A stretch of 64,000 nucleotides of DNA from Verrucomicrobiota bacterium (GTDB lineage: Bacteria; Verrucomicrobiota; Kiritimatiellia; RFP12; UBA1067): assembly GCA_023269675.1 (NCBI GenBank), contig JAHFSX010000034.1, positions 1 through 64,000 of the forward strand. Direction: 5' to 3'. Positions 26,801-35,396 of the stretch are shown one piece after another (position 1 is the first letter of the stretch; the number at the start of each line of letters is the position of its first letter). The translations under genes were made by a program, and so were the position numbers. The notes under the pieces are model-generated. The model had not been told where the DNA came from. It did not search any database and saw only the letters and a program-made list of their open reading frames with translations.

Positions 26801-27590
26801 CTACGCGCATCCGCCGCCGGCGGTCGCGCTCACGGCCCCGCTCGCCGGGGCCGTGGTTCACTGGGCGGCGGCTGTGACGCTGACGGCCACGGCGTCGGCT
26901 GCGGGCGGCGGCGTGACGGATGTGAGCTTCTTCGACGGCGAGGTGGACGTGGGCCACCGCGCGCAGCCGCCCTACAGCCTGACGGTGACGAACCTTGTGC
27001 CGGGCGCGCACCGCTTCACGGCGGTGGCGGTCGAGAACGCGGGCGCGGCGGCCACCGGCATGCCGGCCGTCGTGACGGTGACGGGGCAGCCGGTCGCGGA
27101 CGCCGGCAAGGCCCTGACGCTGAGGAACACGCCGGTGGATATCGACCTCCGCGCGTGGGTCCGCGCCTATGCGACGCCGCCGGAGCAGCTGGCCTACACC
27201 GCCGGCCAGCCGGTGAATGGCGCGGTTGCGCTGCAGGCCGACCGGTATATGGCTCGCTTCACGCCCGCGGCCGGCTTCACCGGAAGCGTCGCGTTCGCCT
27301 ACACCGTGGCGCAGTCCGGAGGCGAAGCCGCGGCCAGCAACGTGACCGTGCGCGTGCTCGCGCCGGAGGCGGCGCCGGTGGTGAGCGCGCCGGTGGCCGC
27401 GGGCGGCGGAGCGTGGAACCTGACGGTGAACGGGCCGTCGGGCTTCGGCTACACCATCCAGGGCTCCACGAATCTCACGGCATGGACGTCGCTCACGACG
27501 CGGCTGCTGCCGCCGCTTCCTTTCGTGTGGAGCGATCCCGATGCGGGGCTCTTCCCGCGCCGCTTCTACCGCGTGCGGCTGGAGCCGTGA
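23883..27590 (+). CDS. secreted PL8 polysaccharide lyase with CBM96-like domain
   Basis: A protein of up to 1235 residues matching polysaccharide lyase family 8 (hyaluronate, chondroitin AC or xanthan lyases). NWWDWEIGTP starts the toroid signature. The catalytic residues fit known spacing: Asn221, His271 (SFVQHDYLPY) and Tyr280 are separated by 50 and 9 residues, as in S. agalactiae hyaluronate lyase, with Arg332/334 in VRGREISR. Further on are a DNRLRE/CBM96-like domain (about 815-980), an Ig-like domain, a cadherin-like domain and a C-terminal module ending RFYRVRLEP. The start is uncertain: residues about 13-32 are encoded by a dispersed repeat and the hydrophobic signal begins only near residue 40, so initiation may be lower (TTG 23982 or another codon). 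Confidence 0.87.
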   Translation: MRNNQSRAMNAPHGRDAAPRRPRTVRGAVPATALFGKALRCFSILVLMVAGGVRADEFDVLRLKWKDLTTGAGYDTADSDVKSRLSSIANAATNAWSSMDKSPARTNLWSDAASTTVSAHLTTCYGRLRSMALGYATTGCSLQGNAALLADTLGGLDWMNANRYNATKAQYDNWWDWEIGTPLNLTDIAVLLYGQLSGTQLTNTMNAVNFNTPTPDMTQANKVWKARVVGVRGCVVKDAAKIALARDAFSSVFPYVTSSDGFYRDGSFVQHDYLPYTAGYGASLLSNMTPMLSWLAGSAWAVTDPAQTNLYQWVYNSFEPLIYRGAAWDLVRGREISRSGSSPQSTGHSILLSILQVSQFAPAADAARMRSMVKYWAQSDTVRNFVANTPLPLLTAAKQLMADAHVASRGELVGHYHFGEMDRVIHLRPGFGLGLSLSSSRMANFESINGENMRGWYTGDGMTALYNADLNQYGDSYWATVDHYRMPGTTVDTVVRTPPTNPTRANGQTVRGAYAWVGGAKLGDVGSAGMQLDAWNVTLTAKKSWFMFDREIVCLGAGITSADSRTIETVVENRKLLATGGTNTFTVNGSVKPATLGWSETMATVNWAHLAGHVAGSDIGYYFPQASAVKALREARTGSWNDVNTGGSTTPVTRNYLTLWLDHGRNPTNATYAYVMLPNQSASNVAAYAAAPEVTVLENSARAQGVREAGSGVTAVNFWTGGTNSLGGITVTKPSCVIVRNDGVYLEVAVSDPTQTNTGSIAVEIEAPAAGVMSADAGVTVVQLAPTVKLAVTNSVADGRSYRASFFVGTVQTVALAPVADAYVENGSNATNHYGTSTSLVVKYNGSSSLTRESFLRFDLAAQTNGILLDAALRLVTVTANSSDTHIVWPVSDHAWTENGITWSNKPACGAEAARWSVSSIVPTAYLVPVAAAANAALGGALDLRVSSVGNSYLAYHSRESATVTNRPQLLLTYAHPPPAVALTAPLAGAVVHWAAAVTLTATASAAGGGVTDVSFFDGEVDVGHRAQPPYSLTVTNLVPGAHRFTAVAVENAGAAATGMPAVVTVTGQPVADAGKALTLRNTPVDIDLRAWVRAYATPPEQLAYTAGQPVNGAVALQADRYMARFTPAAGFTGSVAFAYTVAQSGGEAAASNVTVRVLAPEAAPVVSAPVAAGGGAWNLTVNGPSGFGYTIQGSTNLTAWTSLTTRLLPPLPFVWSDPDAGLFPRRFYRVRLEP
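23922..23975. repeat. dispersed palindromic repeat, family B, shortened copy
   Basis: A copy of the element at 7796-7872 lacking most of its central spacer, so the two hairpins (GACGCC..GGCGTC and GACGGTTC..GAGCCGTC) abut. It lies at the 5' end of the PL8 reading frame. Confidence 0.85.
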
Positions 27591-27641
27591 CGGGCATAGA
27601 TAGGGAGCGGGCGGGTGTCCCAACCTGTCGCCGGGGCCGTC

Positions 27642-28565
27642 TCAGAGCCGTTCGACGGTGACCGTGTAGCGGAAGCGGGCGGAGGTGCCCGGCGCGAGCG
27701 TGAGCGGCTCGTGGAAGATCATCGACGGGCCGACGAGGTAGTAGCCGCGGCCCTTGTGCGCGGTGGTGCTGTGGCGCGCGAACCACGGCGTGGGGTGACG
27801 CGGGTTCTCGGGATGGTCGCGGAAGGTGATCTTGGCCTTGGCCCCGGACGCCTGGGCAGTGGCCACGACCTCCATCCAGTCGCTCGGCTCGCCGCAGGTC
27901 TTGACGTCGGCCTTGCCGGACGCGTTGGCGAACGTGTAGGTATTGGTCGGGCTGTCGGGGAAGCGCCACATCAGGCCGGCGTAGCCGCCGGTGGCCCAGT
28001 CGCCGGCCTTGTCTTTTTTCGACGGGGTGCAGCTGAAGACCGCCTCCTTGTCCGGGGCGGTGAAGGTGCTGTCCCATTCGATGGTGTAGGTGCCGTTCGT
28101 CTCGGTGGTGACGCGGACGGCGCGCTGCTCACGGACCGCCTCTTGGCCTTTGGCGATATAGGCGAGCACGGCGTCGGCGCGGAAGCTCTTGTCCGCGGCC
28201 GGCGTGACGGTCTGCGAGAGCACGCGGGTGACGGCGTTGGTGTCGGGCTCCCAGAAGTTGACGCCGTTGATGAATTTCCAGGAGAACCAGAAGCCGAGGT
28301 GCCAGTTGTGGTCCGGCGGGCGGAAAGCCGTGAGGGTGTCGCCGGTGCCGGGGATGGCGAGCGGATGGAAGTAGGGCTTGCCCTCCTGGCTCTGCTGCAC
28401 GTAGGTCCAGCACGTCTTGCCGGCCACGCTCATGGTGACGGCCCGGGTGGCGGCGTCCGTGGTGAACTGGCGCGTGTCCTCCGCCGGGACGGCGGAGGCG
28501 GCGCCGCACATCAGGGCGAGCAGGGTGAGGGTCGTGGCCAAACGGGCGGGGGCTGTGTTCTGCAT
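27642..28565 (-). CDS. secreted DUF6807 (PmoA-like) protein
   Basis: A 307-residue exported protein of the DUF6807 family, often labelled methane oxygenase PmoA although it is unrelated to methane monooxygenase. A signal peptide ends near CGAASAVPAED. Family marks include PYFHPLAIPGTG, FRPPDHNWHLGFWFSWKFINGVNFWE, FRDHPENPRHPTPWF and GRGYYLVGPSM; the His-rich strands look like a metal- or sugar-binding beta-sandwich. Homologues often lie in polysaccharide-use loci, and this one sits between a lyase and a CotH gene on the opposite strand. GGAG 5 bases upstream fixes the ATG at 28565; the frame is open further upstream to 28676. Function unknown. Confidence 0.8.
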   Translation of the reverse strand: MQNTAPARLATTLTLLALMCGAASAVPAEDTRQFTTDAATRAVTMSVAGKTCWTYVQQSQEGKPYFHPLAIPGTGDTLTAFRPPDHNWHLGFWFSWKFINGVNFWEPDTNAVTRVLSQTVTPAADKSFRADAVLAYIAKGQEAVREQRAVRVTTETNGTYTIEWDSTFTAPDKEAVFSCTPSKKDKAGDWATGGYAGLMWRFPDSPTNTYTFANASGKADVKTCGEPSDWMEVVATAQASGAKAKITFRDHPENPRHPTPWFARHSTTAHKGRGYYLVGPSMIFHEPLTLAPGTSARFRYTVTVERL

Positions 28566-28658
28566 GTTGCTCCTTGTTGGGTTTCGGGGTGCAGTATAAC
28601 GCGCCGGCCGTGCTGGACGCGACTGCATTTTCTGACGGAAAAGACGGTTGCTTACGGC

Positions 28659-28686
28659 TTGCTTTCCAAATCGCATAATCTATACT
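28659..28686 (+). promoter_or_regulatory. probable promoter of the CotH gene
   Basis: TTGCTT (28659-28664) and TATACT (28681-28686) are separated by 16 bases. Transcription would begin near 28693, leaving a leader of about 14 bases before the ATG at 28707. Confidence 0.45.
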
Positions 28687-28706
28687 CCCTCACCGTGCGT
28701 CTTTGT

Positions 28707-31700
28707 ATGTACAGAATACGCGGAAAAGCGGTTCGTATCGCGGCGCTTGCCGCGGTGGGGGCGGGGCTTTGGGCGGGTGACGCGCGGGGCGACGTCCAGA
28801 TCTCCGAGCTGCTGGCCGACAACGAGAACAGTATTGCGGACGAAAGCGGCGCGCGGCAGGACTGGATCGAGCTGTACAACTCCGGCGATACGGCCGTTAA
28901 CCTCGACGGCTGGTGGCTCACCGACAAGGCGGGCAACAAGACCGAGTGGCGCATCCCTAACGTGTCGATCCCCGCCAAAGGGACCCTGCTCATCTGGGCG
29001 TCGGGCAAAGACCGTTCCGACCCGGCCAAAGCGCTGCACACGAATTTCAGCCTGTCGAAGGACGGCGAATACCTCGGGCTCTACAGGCCCGACCCCGCGA
29101 ACGGCTTGCCGGTGCTGGTCGACGAGTTCTCGCCGAAGTTCCCCGCCCTGCCGCCGGACGTCTCGTACGGCAAGATGTTCGCGCAGACGTCGACGACCTT
29201 CGTGGCCTCGGGCGAGGCAGGCCGGTACCGGGTCTTGACGGCGTCGGAAGGTGCGGCGGTCTACACCAATACGAATTATGGCGCCGGCCATATGGGGCAC
29301 GACAAGCCCGGCGGGTGGAACGTGAGCCCCGCCTTCGACGACTCGGCGTGGACGAACGCCGCGACGGGCATCGGCTATGCCACAACCGGCTGGCTGAACC
29401 CGTGGATCGGCGCGTCGCCGTCCGGGAATTGTCAGGCCAAGCTCCAAAACATCAACACCTCGCTCTGCTTCCGCCGCACCTTCTATGTGCGTGACCCGAC
29501 CAACACCGTGTCTGTGAAACTGCGCATCAAATACGAGGACGGGTTCGTCGCCTTCATCAACGGCGCCGAAGTGGGACGCGCGAATTGCACCAACGTGCTG
29601 GCCTATAACACGGCGGCCAACACGGCGCTGAGCGAAACGATCGTCAACAGCTGGACGGAGATCGCGTTTACGAACAGGCTGCTGGTGGCGGGCACCAACC
29701 TTCTGGCCATTCAGGGGCTGAATGTCACGCTCGTCAGTTCCGATTTTCTGCTGCTGCCGGAGGTGGTCGGCATGGCGCCGGAATTTACCAGCACGCCGGT
29801 CTTCTTCAGCGTGCCCACGCCCGGCGCGCAGAACGGCGCAGGTACGGCCGGACCGCTGCTGTCTGACGCCACCCCCGAGGACCCCGATGTGCCGCGCCCC
29901 CTCGGCGACGCGTCGAGCCCGCCGCTCACCGTCACCGTGAGGGTGATCAAAACCAAAAACAACATTTCGGTCGTACGTGCCATCTATGGCACGATGTGGA
30001 ACGCGGAATCGAACACCGTGGCCCTGTTCGACAACGGGGTGGCCCCTGACGCGGTGTCCGGCGACGGCGTCTACTCCGCCAGCCTGCCGACGACAGGCCC
30101 CCTGGCGGGGCAGATGCTCCGCTGGCGCTTCGAGGCCCAGGATGTGCAGGGGACGGTGACGAAGCTGCCCGCCTATGCTGACCCGCTCGATTCGCCCCGG
30201 TATTTCGGCACGGTGGCGGTTGACGCCTCGACCGCCGCGAGTCAGCTGCCGGTGCTGGAGTGGTTCGTGCAGGGGTCTCCCACCAACGGTCCCAACGCGG
30301 CCGTGTTTCGCGGCTCCTGTTACTATCTCTCGAACTTCTACGACAACGTCGGGCACGAGATCCACGGCCAGTCCACGGCGGGTTTCGGCAAGAAGAGCTA
30401 TGACTTCGACTTCACCGGCGAAGACCGATTCCTGTGGCAAGCGGGCGAGCCGCGGGTCAAGGACCTCAACCTGCTCTCGGACTATGCGGACAAGACCAAG
30501 ACGCGCAACGCCTTCTCCCACTGGGTGGGCAAGACGGCCGGCACCCCGTACCATTTCGCCTTCCCCGTGCGCGTGCACCTGAACGGCGTTTTCCACGGGC
30601 TATTGGATATGCTGGAAAACGGCGGCGACCGGATGCTGGAGCGCAACGGGCTCGACCCCGACGGCGCATTCTACAAGATATACGACCCCAACATCGTGCT
30701 CAACGCCGAGAAGAAGACGCGGAAATACGAGGACAACAGTGACCTCCGTGCGTTGACGAACGGGCTCAGCACGGCGACGGCGCTGACCAACCGCCAGACC
30801 TACGCGTATGACAACGTCGACATCGCCGCGAGCGTCAACTATCTGGTGACGCGGTTCCTGAACAGCGATTCCGATCACGGACACAAGAACTACTATCTCT
30901 ACCGGGACAGCAATGCGACGCGGGAATGGCGGCCGGTCATCTGGGACGTGGATCTCTCGCAGGGTCACGTCTGGAACGGCGTTGAAAACTATTTTGACGA
31001 TGACCTGATCACGAATGTTCTCTTCACGGCGGGGTCTGGCAGCGCGGTGTACAGCCTCGTCTACAACTCGCCCGAGATGAAGCAGATGTTCGCGCGCCGC
31101 ATGCGGACGCTGATGGACACGCTCCTGGAGCCGCCGGGCACAGCCAGCGGGATTTTCGAGACGAAGATGCGGGAGATCGCCGCCACCGTCGACCCCGACC
31201 CCGCGAATCCGTCGCCGTGGACGGACGGCGACCTCGACGCGGCGCGGTGGGGGTTCCACACGAACTTCGTCGCCAACCGGCCGCGCGAAGAGGTCGAGCG
31301 CGTCATCACCGGCTACTTCGCGCCACGCCGTGCCTTTATGTTCAACAAGGGTGCGGGGCGCCCCGCCTATAACGGCGTGAACCTTCCCGACGCGGCACAG
31401 ACGAATACGCCCGGCATGGTGACGATCGACTCGCTCGATTTCCTGCCTGCCAGCGGCACGCAGGCGCACGAGTATGTGATCCTGCGCAACACGACCGGCC
31501 TGGCGGTGGATCTGTCGGGGTGGCGGATGAAGGGCGAGATCAGCTATACCTTCAAGGGCGGCACGGTCATCCCGGCGGGCGCGGGCACGGCCGCGACCAA
31601 TTATATCGGGCTGTTGCATCTGGCCAAGGACGCGTATGCCTTCCGTTCGCGCGCCAGCGGGCCTGCCGGCGGGCAGCGGCGCTACGTGCAGGGCAACTAC

Positions 31701-32729
31701 AGCGGGCAGCTCTCGGCGCGCGGCGGGACCCTGAACCTGTGCGACGCGGCGGACCAGCTGATCGCGACCTGCACCTATGCGGGAGCGCCTGTGCCGGCGC
31801 AGCGGTTCCTGCGCATCACCGAGATCCAGTATCACCCCGCCGTACCTTCGGCCGCCGAAAGCGCGGCGCTTGTCGGCGTAACGGCGGACGATTTCGAATA
31901 TCTGGAGCTGATGAACACCGGGACCAACGCACTGACGCTCACGGGTGCCCGCTTCTCGCAGGGCCTCGGCTATACCTTTCCGACCTCGGCCTTGGCGGGC
32001 GGGGCGCGTCTGATCCTCGCCAAAAACCTGAACGCGTTCGCGCGGCGCTATCCCGCTGCGGGCGTTCAGGCGTTCGGCCCTTACGAGGGTGATCTCGACA
32101 ACAGCGGGGAGCGGTTGGAACTGACCGATGCCTGCGGCGAGAACATTCTGGACTTCGAGTACAAGGACGGCTGGTATCCGGCCTCCGACGGCACGGGCCG
32201 GGCGCTGGTGCTGCGTGATGCCGACACGCCGTATAATGCTTTCGGGGACGCCGTCACGTGGGGCGTCAGCGCGGCTGCGCTAGGCTCTCCCGGCGCGGCC
32301 GACGCGGGTACGGCCCAGTTTTACCGCGGCTGGGACAACTTCCGCTTCACCGCCCTGGAGCGTGAAGACGAAGCGGTCTCGGGGCCCTACGCCGATCCGG
32401 ACGGAGACGGGCGCCTGAACTGGGTCGAATACGCCCTGGGCAGTGATCCATGGGCCAGCGACGCGGAAGCGGTCGCGTTCTCCTGGAGCGACGAGCCCGG
32501 CGAACGTCGCGCCGCGCTCGGCTTCAGCCGTCCGGTCAACGCGCTGGACGTGGCCTATGACCTCCTCGCGACGGACGACCTGACGGGCTCGCCCTGGGGC
32601 GTGGTGGGCGGCAGCGTGTGCCGAACGGCGCTGCTGTCCGGAGAGCGCGAGGCGGTCCTGCTGAGCGAACAGAGCGCCGCGACCGCGCCGGCGCGGTTTT
32701 TCCGTCTGCGCCTGACCTTCACGGAGTAA
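28707..32729 (+). CDS. large secreted CotH-kinase protein with lamin-tail domains
   Basis: A 1340-residue secreted protein. A short basic/hydrophobic signal (residues 1-28, ending GDARG) leads into a lamin-tail domain (DVQISELLADNENSI to about 135). Residues about 515-765 are a CotH-type kinase domain, with SYDFDFTGEDRFLW, FPVRVHLNGVFHGLLDM and WRPVIWDVDLSQGHVW, which hold the likely catalytic Asp residues. Two further lamin-tail-like domains lie at about 900-1025 and 1030-1160. DPDGDGRLNWVEYALGSDP near 1228-1246 is a calcium-binding loop common in PVC secreted proteins. No Shine-Dalgarno precedes ATG 28707 and the predicted leader is very short; GTG 28695 is in frame. CotH kinases phosphorylate secreted proteins in spores; the target here is unknown. 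Confidence 0.85.
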   Translation: MYRIRGKAVRIAALAAVGAGLWAGDARGDVQISELLADNENSIADESGARQDWIELYNSGDTAVNLDGWWLTDKAGNKTEWRIPNVSIPAKGTLLIWASGKDRSDPAKALHTNFSLSKDGEYLGLYRPDPANGLPVLVDEFSPKFPALPPDVSYGKMFAQTSTTFVASGEAGRYRVLTASEGAAVYTNTNYGAGHMGHDKPGGWNVSPAFDDSAWTNAATGIGYATTGWLNPWIGASPSGNCQAKLQNINTSLCFRRTFYVRDPTNTVSVKLRIKYEDGFVAFINGAEVGRANCTNVLAYNTAANTALSETIVNSWTEIAFTNRLLVAGTNLLAIQGLNVTLVSSDFLLLPEVVGMAPEFTSTPVFFSVPTPGAQNGAGTAGPLLSDATPEDPDVPRPLGDASSPPLTVTVRVIKTKNNISVVRAIYGTMWNAESNTVALFDNGVAPDAVSGDGVYSASLPTTGPLAGQMLRWRFEAQDVQGTVTKLPAYADPLDSPRYFGTVAVDASTAASQLPVLEWFVQGSPTNGPNAAVFRGSCYYLSNFYDNVGHEIHGQSTAGFGKKSYDFDFTGEDRFLWQAGEPRVKDLNLLSDYADKTKTRNAFSHWVGKTAGTPYHFAFPVRVHLNGVFHGLLDMLENGGDRMLERNGLDPDGAFYKIYDPNIVLNAEKKTRKYEDNSDLRALTNGLSTATALTNRQTYAYDNVDIAASVNYLVTRFLNSDSDHGHKNYYLYRDSNATREWRPVIWDVDLSQGHVWNGVENYFDDDLITNVLFTAGSGSAVYSLVYNSPEMKQMFARRMRTLMDTLLEPPGTASGIFETKMREIAATVDPDPANPSPWTDGDLDAARWGFHTNFVANRPREEVERVITGYFAPRRAFMFNKGAGRPAYNGVNLPDAAQTNTPGMVTIDSLDFLPASGTQAHEYVILRNTTGLAVDLSGWRMKGEISYTFKGGTVIPAGAGTAATNYIGLLHLAKDAYAFRSRASGPAGGQRRYVQGNYSGQLSARGGTLNLCDAADQLIATCTYAGAPVPAQRFLRITEIQYHPAVPSAAESAALVGVTADDFEYLELMNTGTNALTLTGARFSQGLGYTFPTSALAGGARLILAKNLNAFARRYPAAGVQAFGPYEGDLDNSGERLELTDACGENILDFEYKDGWYPASDGTGRALVLRDADTPYNAFGDAVTWGVSAAALGSPGAADAGTAQFYRGWDNFRFTALEREDEAVSGPYADPDGDGRLNWVEYALGSDPWASDAEAVAFSWSDEPGERRAALGFSRPVNALDVAYDLLATDDLTGSPWGVVGGSVCRTALLSGEREAVLLSEQSAATAPARFFRLRLTFTE

Positions 32730-32876
32730 GCCGCGCGGGCGGTTTTTCGGGGACGGCACGGGCGGCGGCGGATTCAGTTTTTGAGCATCGACAAACCCGG
32801 TCGTTTTCGGCATCATTATCAAGTTTTTCTGGGCTTTCGGTTTTGGCAGCGTGCAGGCTATAAATGAGGGTGGTTT

Positions 32877-35396
32877 ATGGAAGGTCACAACGACGCGAAT
32901 ATTCTGACGGATCCGGTCAAGTCGGCGGCATGCCCGAAGTGCGGTGCGATGCTCGAGGTCGCCGGACTGGCCCCGTTCACGGCGGTCCAGTGCCCGGCTT
33001 GCGAATTCGAGTTTCATGTTCCGGCCCGGTTCGGCAACTTCATGCTGTTGCAGCTGCTGGGGGCGGGCGGCATGGGCGGCGTGTATCGCGCCCGTGACGA
33101 GGGGCTGAACCGCGAGGTGGCCATCAAGGTGATGCTCAAGAGCCTGGGCGACGACCCTCAGTTCGTCGAGACGTTCCAGCGCGAGGCGCAGGCCGCGGCC
33201 AGGCTGAACCATGTGCATATCGCGCAGATCTATTCGTTCGGCCAGGAGAAGGGCCAGCCCTACATCGCGATGGAGCTGGTGCCCGGCGGCAGCCTGGACC
33301 GGATGATGGCGGCGCAAGGTCCGCTGGACCCGGCGACCGTCATCCACATCGGCGCGCAAGTGGCCGAAGGATTGCGCGAGGCCGCCGAAGCGGGGCTGGT
33401 GCATGGCGACATCAAACCCGAGAACATCCTTTTCGACAACGACAAGAACGCCAAGCTGGTGGACTTCGGCCTTTCCGCCATGGCCAGCGGTCCCGGCAAT
33501 GACGTCTGGGGCACGCCTTATTACATCGCGCCCGAAAAGGTGCGTCGGCAGAAGAGCGATTTCCGGTCGGATATCTACAGCCTCGGCGGCACACTGTACC
33601 ACGCGATCGCCGGGGTGCCTCCGTTTGAGGGCGAGGATGCGACGGCGGTGGTGAAGGCGCGGTTCGACGGCCCGCCGAAACGGATGAGCGAGATCCGCGG
33701 CAAAGTTCCCGAGGAAGTGGAGCGGATGATCGGGCGCATGCTGGAAGTTGAGCCGGGGACGCGATATCCCACGTACGGGTCGCTGTTGGGCGACATGCGG
33801 CGGTATCTCTCCAAAGCGGGCCCGATCCAGTTAGGCGCCAGCAACAAGAAGATCATGATCAAGAACAAGCGCCCGGGCACCATGACGGGGAAAATGAACA
33901 CGACCGGCGAGCTGGCCACGACCGGGAATCTCGGCGAGGTGCCGCCCGGCATGGTGCCGGTGGACCAGATCGAGGAGGTGCCGGAGAGCGAGGAGGCCGC
34001 CGGCAAGCGCGGCTGCAAGATGATCGCGATGATCGGCGGGGGCGTGGTGGTGCTGGCGATCTTGGTCGCGGCCGGCATTTTCGGCGGCATGCACTACACG
34101 AAGGCGCAGAAGGCGAAGGCTCAGCTCGCGCAGGTCGGGACCGCGCAGGCGAAAGCCAAGGCCTCGATCGCAAAATCGGTCACCAACGCCAAGATCGTGG
34201 TGGAGCGTATCCGCGCGTATGTGCCGGAGGCGATGGAGTACGCCAAGGCGGCCGCGGATGCGGTGGCGGCGGTGCTGGGCGAGGGCGTGCGGACCGGCAT
34301 GGTGCCGCCGGAGCCCGATTACGCGCTGGCGCAGCCCGCGGCGGCGGCGGTCTCCAATGCGGTGGCCTCGGTTTCCAATGCGGTGGCCTCGGTTTCCAAT
34401 GCGCTGCCGGCGAAGGTTGCCGCGCCTGCCGCGCCCGCGCCTGCCGCGCCTGCGGATGGGGACGTGCACCCCGTGGTCGCGATCGTGCGGGGGATGCATG
34501 AGGAGGCCTACGCCGTCAAAAAGGCCGCGCTGCTGGCCGAAACGCTGCTGGCGGAGGTGGATGCCCAGGCGAAGTCGGCCGAGGCCCTGATGGGGCCCGA
34601 CCAGGCGGAGGCTTTGGTCAAACTCGCCAACGGGCTGGTTGAGAAGGTCAACAACATGTCCTATGTCAAGGAGATCGGCGACGTGCCCCGGAAGGTGTCC
34701 CAGCTCAAGCGGTCGCTGGCGAGCATCAAGACCGATGTGGCGTCGCTGGCCGAGATGAAGCGCCAGGAGTCCTTGGATAAAGAGAAGAAGCTCAAGGCCG
34801 ACGAGGCCGCCGAGAAGAAGCGCCTGGAGCAGGAGGCGTACAAGGAGAAGGCCAAGGGTGAGCTGGAGAAGGTGACGGCCGCCGAGCTCGCGAACGTGCC
34901 GACGCTCAAGCAGCTGCAGTTCCGCGAGGCGATCCGCGTGCTCAAGGACCTCACGGAGGAGATGACGACGCAGGAGGCGAAAGACGCCGTGGCGTTGGCG
35001 CTCGAGCGGGTCAACCGGATCAAGGACTTTCACACCTATCTGGTCGAAAAGGTGCCGGGCTTCAAAGCGGCGCGCGGCTGGGCGGTCGACAGCGCTGACC
35101 AGAAGAACCTTTCGGTGGGCGGCCGCAAGATCCTGTGGACCGAGGTGTACGCCTCGCACCTCGAAATCGTGGCGGAGCTGATCAACGGGCTGGTGATGGA
35201 CGAGAAAGCGACGAAGGACATGCGGCTGCGCGAAAAGACGCGGCTGATGACCAACGCGTCGCTCTGCCTCGCCTTCTTCTATAAGGAGGTGCCGTCCGCG
35301 CAGGAGCGTGCGAAAACGCTCGCGACCTCGGCGGCCCAGCAGTTCGACGTCGATGCGGACAGCATCAAGCAACTCGTGCCGGAGTTCTTCCAATAA
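32877..35396 (+). CDS. membrane Ser/Thr protein kinase with N-terminal zinc ribbon
   Basis: An 839-residue kinase of the PknB/Hanks type. A zinc ribbon (C19, C22, C39, C42) comes first, then the kinase domain (about 53-310): Gly-rich LGAGGMGGVY, Lys84 in VAIKVM, Glu103, catalytic loop HGDIKPEN (Asp178) and DFG at 196-198. The usual Arg before the catalytic Asp is Gly, which makes it a non-RD kinase. A single membrane helix spans about 382-404. The external part has an Ala/Val repeat (VSNAVAS units), a strongly charged coiled coil (about 625-670) and an alpha-helical end. Shine-Dalgarno GAGGGTGG supports ATG 32877. Its stop overlaps the thrC start by one base. Confidence 0.88.
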   Translation: MEGHNDANILTDPVKSAACPKCGAMLEVAGLAPFTAVQCPACEFEFHVPARFGNFMLLQLLGAGGMGGVYRARDEGLNREVAIKVMLKSLGDDPQFVETFQREAQAAARLNHVHIAQIYSFGQEKGQPYIAMELVPGGSLDRMMAAQGPLDPATVIHIGAQVAEGLREAAEAGLVHGDIKPENILFDNDKNAKLVDFGLSAMASGPGNDVWGTPYYIAPEKVRRQKSDFRSDIYSLGGTLYHAIAGVPPFEGEDATAVVKARFDGPPKRMSEIRGKVPEEVERMIGRMLEVEPGTRYPTYGSLLGDMRRYLSKAGPIQLGASNKKIMIKNKRPGTMTGKMNTTGELATTGNLGEVPPGMVPVDQIEEVPESEEAAGKRGCKMIAMIGGGVVVLAILVAAGIFGGMHYTKAQKAKAQLAQVGTAQAKAKASIAKSVTNAKIVVERIRAYVPEAMEYAKAAADAVAAVLGEGVRTGMVPPEPDYALAQPAAAAVSNAVASVSNAVASVSNALPAKVAAPAAPAPAAPADGDVHPVVAIVRGMHEEAYAVKKAALLAETLLAEVDAQAKSAEALMGPDQAEALVKLANGLVEKVNNMSYVKEIGDVPRKVSQLKRSLASIKTDVASLAEMKRQESLDKEKKLKADEAAEKKRLEQEAYKEKAKGELEKVTAAELANVPTLKQLQFREAIRVLKDLTEEMTTQEAKDAVALALERVNRIKDFHTYLVEKVPGFKAARGWAVDSADQKNLSVGGRKILWTEVYASHLEIVAELINGLVMDEKATKDMRLREKTRLMTNASLCLAFFYKEVPSAQERAKTLATSAAQQFDVDADSIKQLVPEFFQ
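34351..34402 (+). repeat. 21-bp in-frame tandem repeat in the kinase gene
   Basis: TCCAATGCGGTGGCCTCGGTT occurs nearly perfectly about two and a half times, encoding VSNAVAS units just outside the membrane helix. Copy number probably varies between strains. Confidence 0.85.

Noticed and set aside
27642-28565. Methane monooxygenase subunit (PmoA)
   Set aside because: The family is often mislabelled; no membrane helices or copper ligands of true PmoA are present.
27615-28706. N-terminal extension of the CotH protein
   Set aside because: It lies antisense over the DUF6807 gene, which has its own signal peptide and ribosome site.
32730-32750. Terminator after the CotH gene
   Set aside because: CCGC/GCGG stem of four pairs before TTTTT is too short to call.
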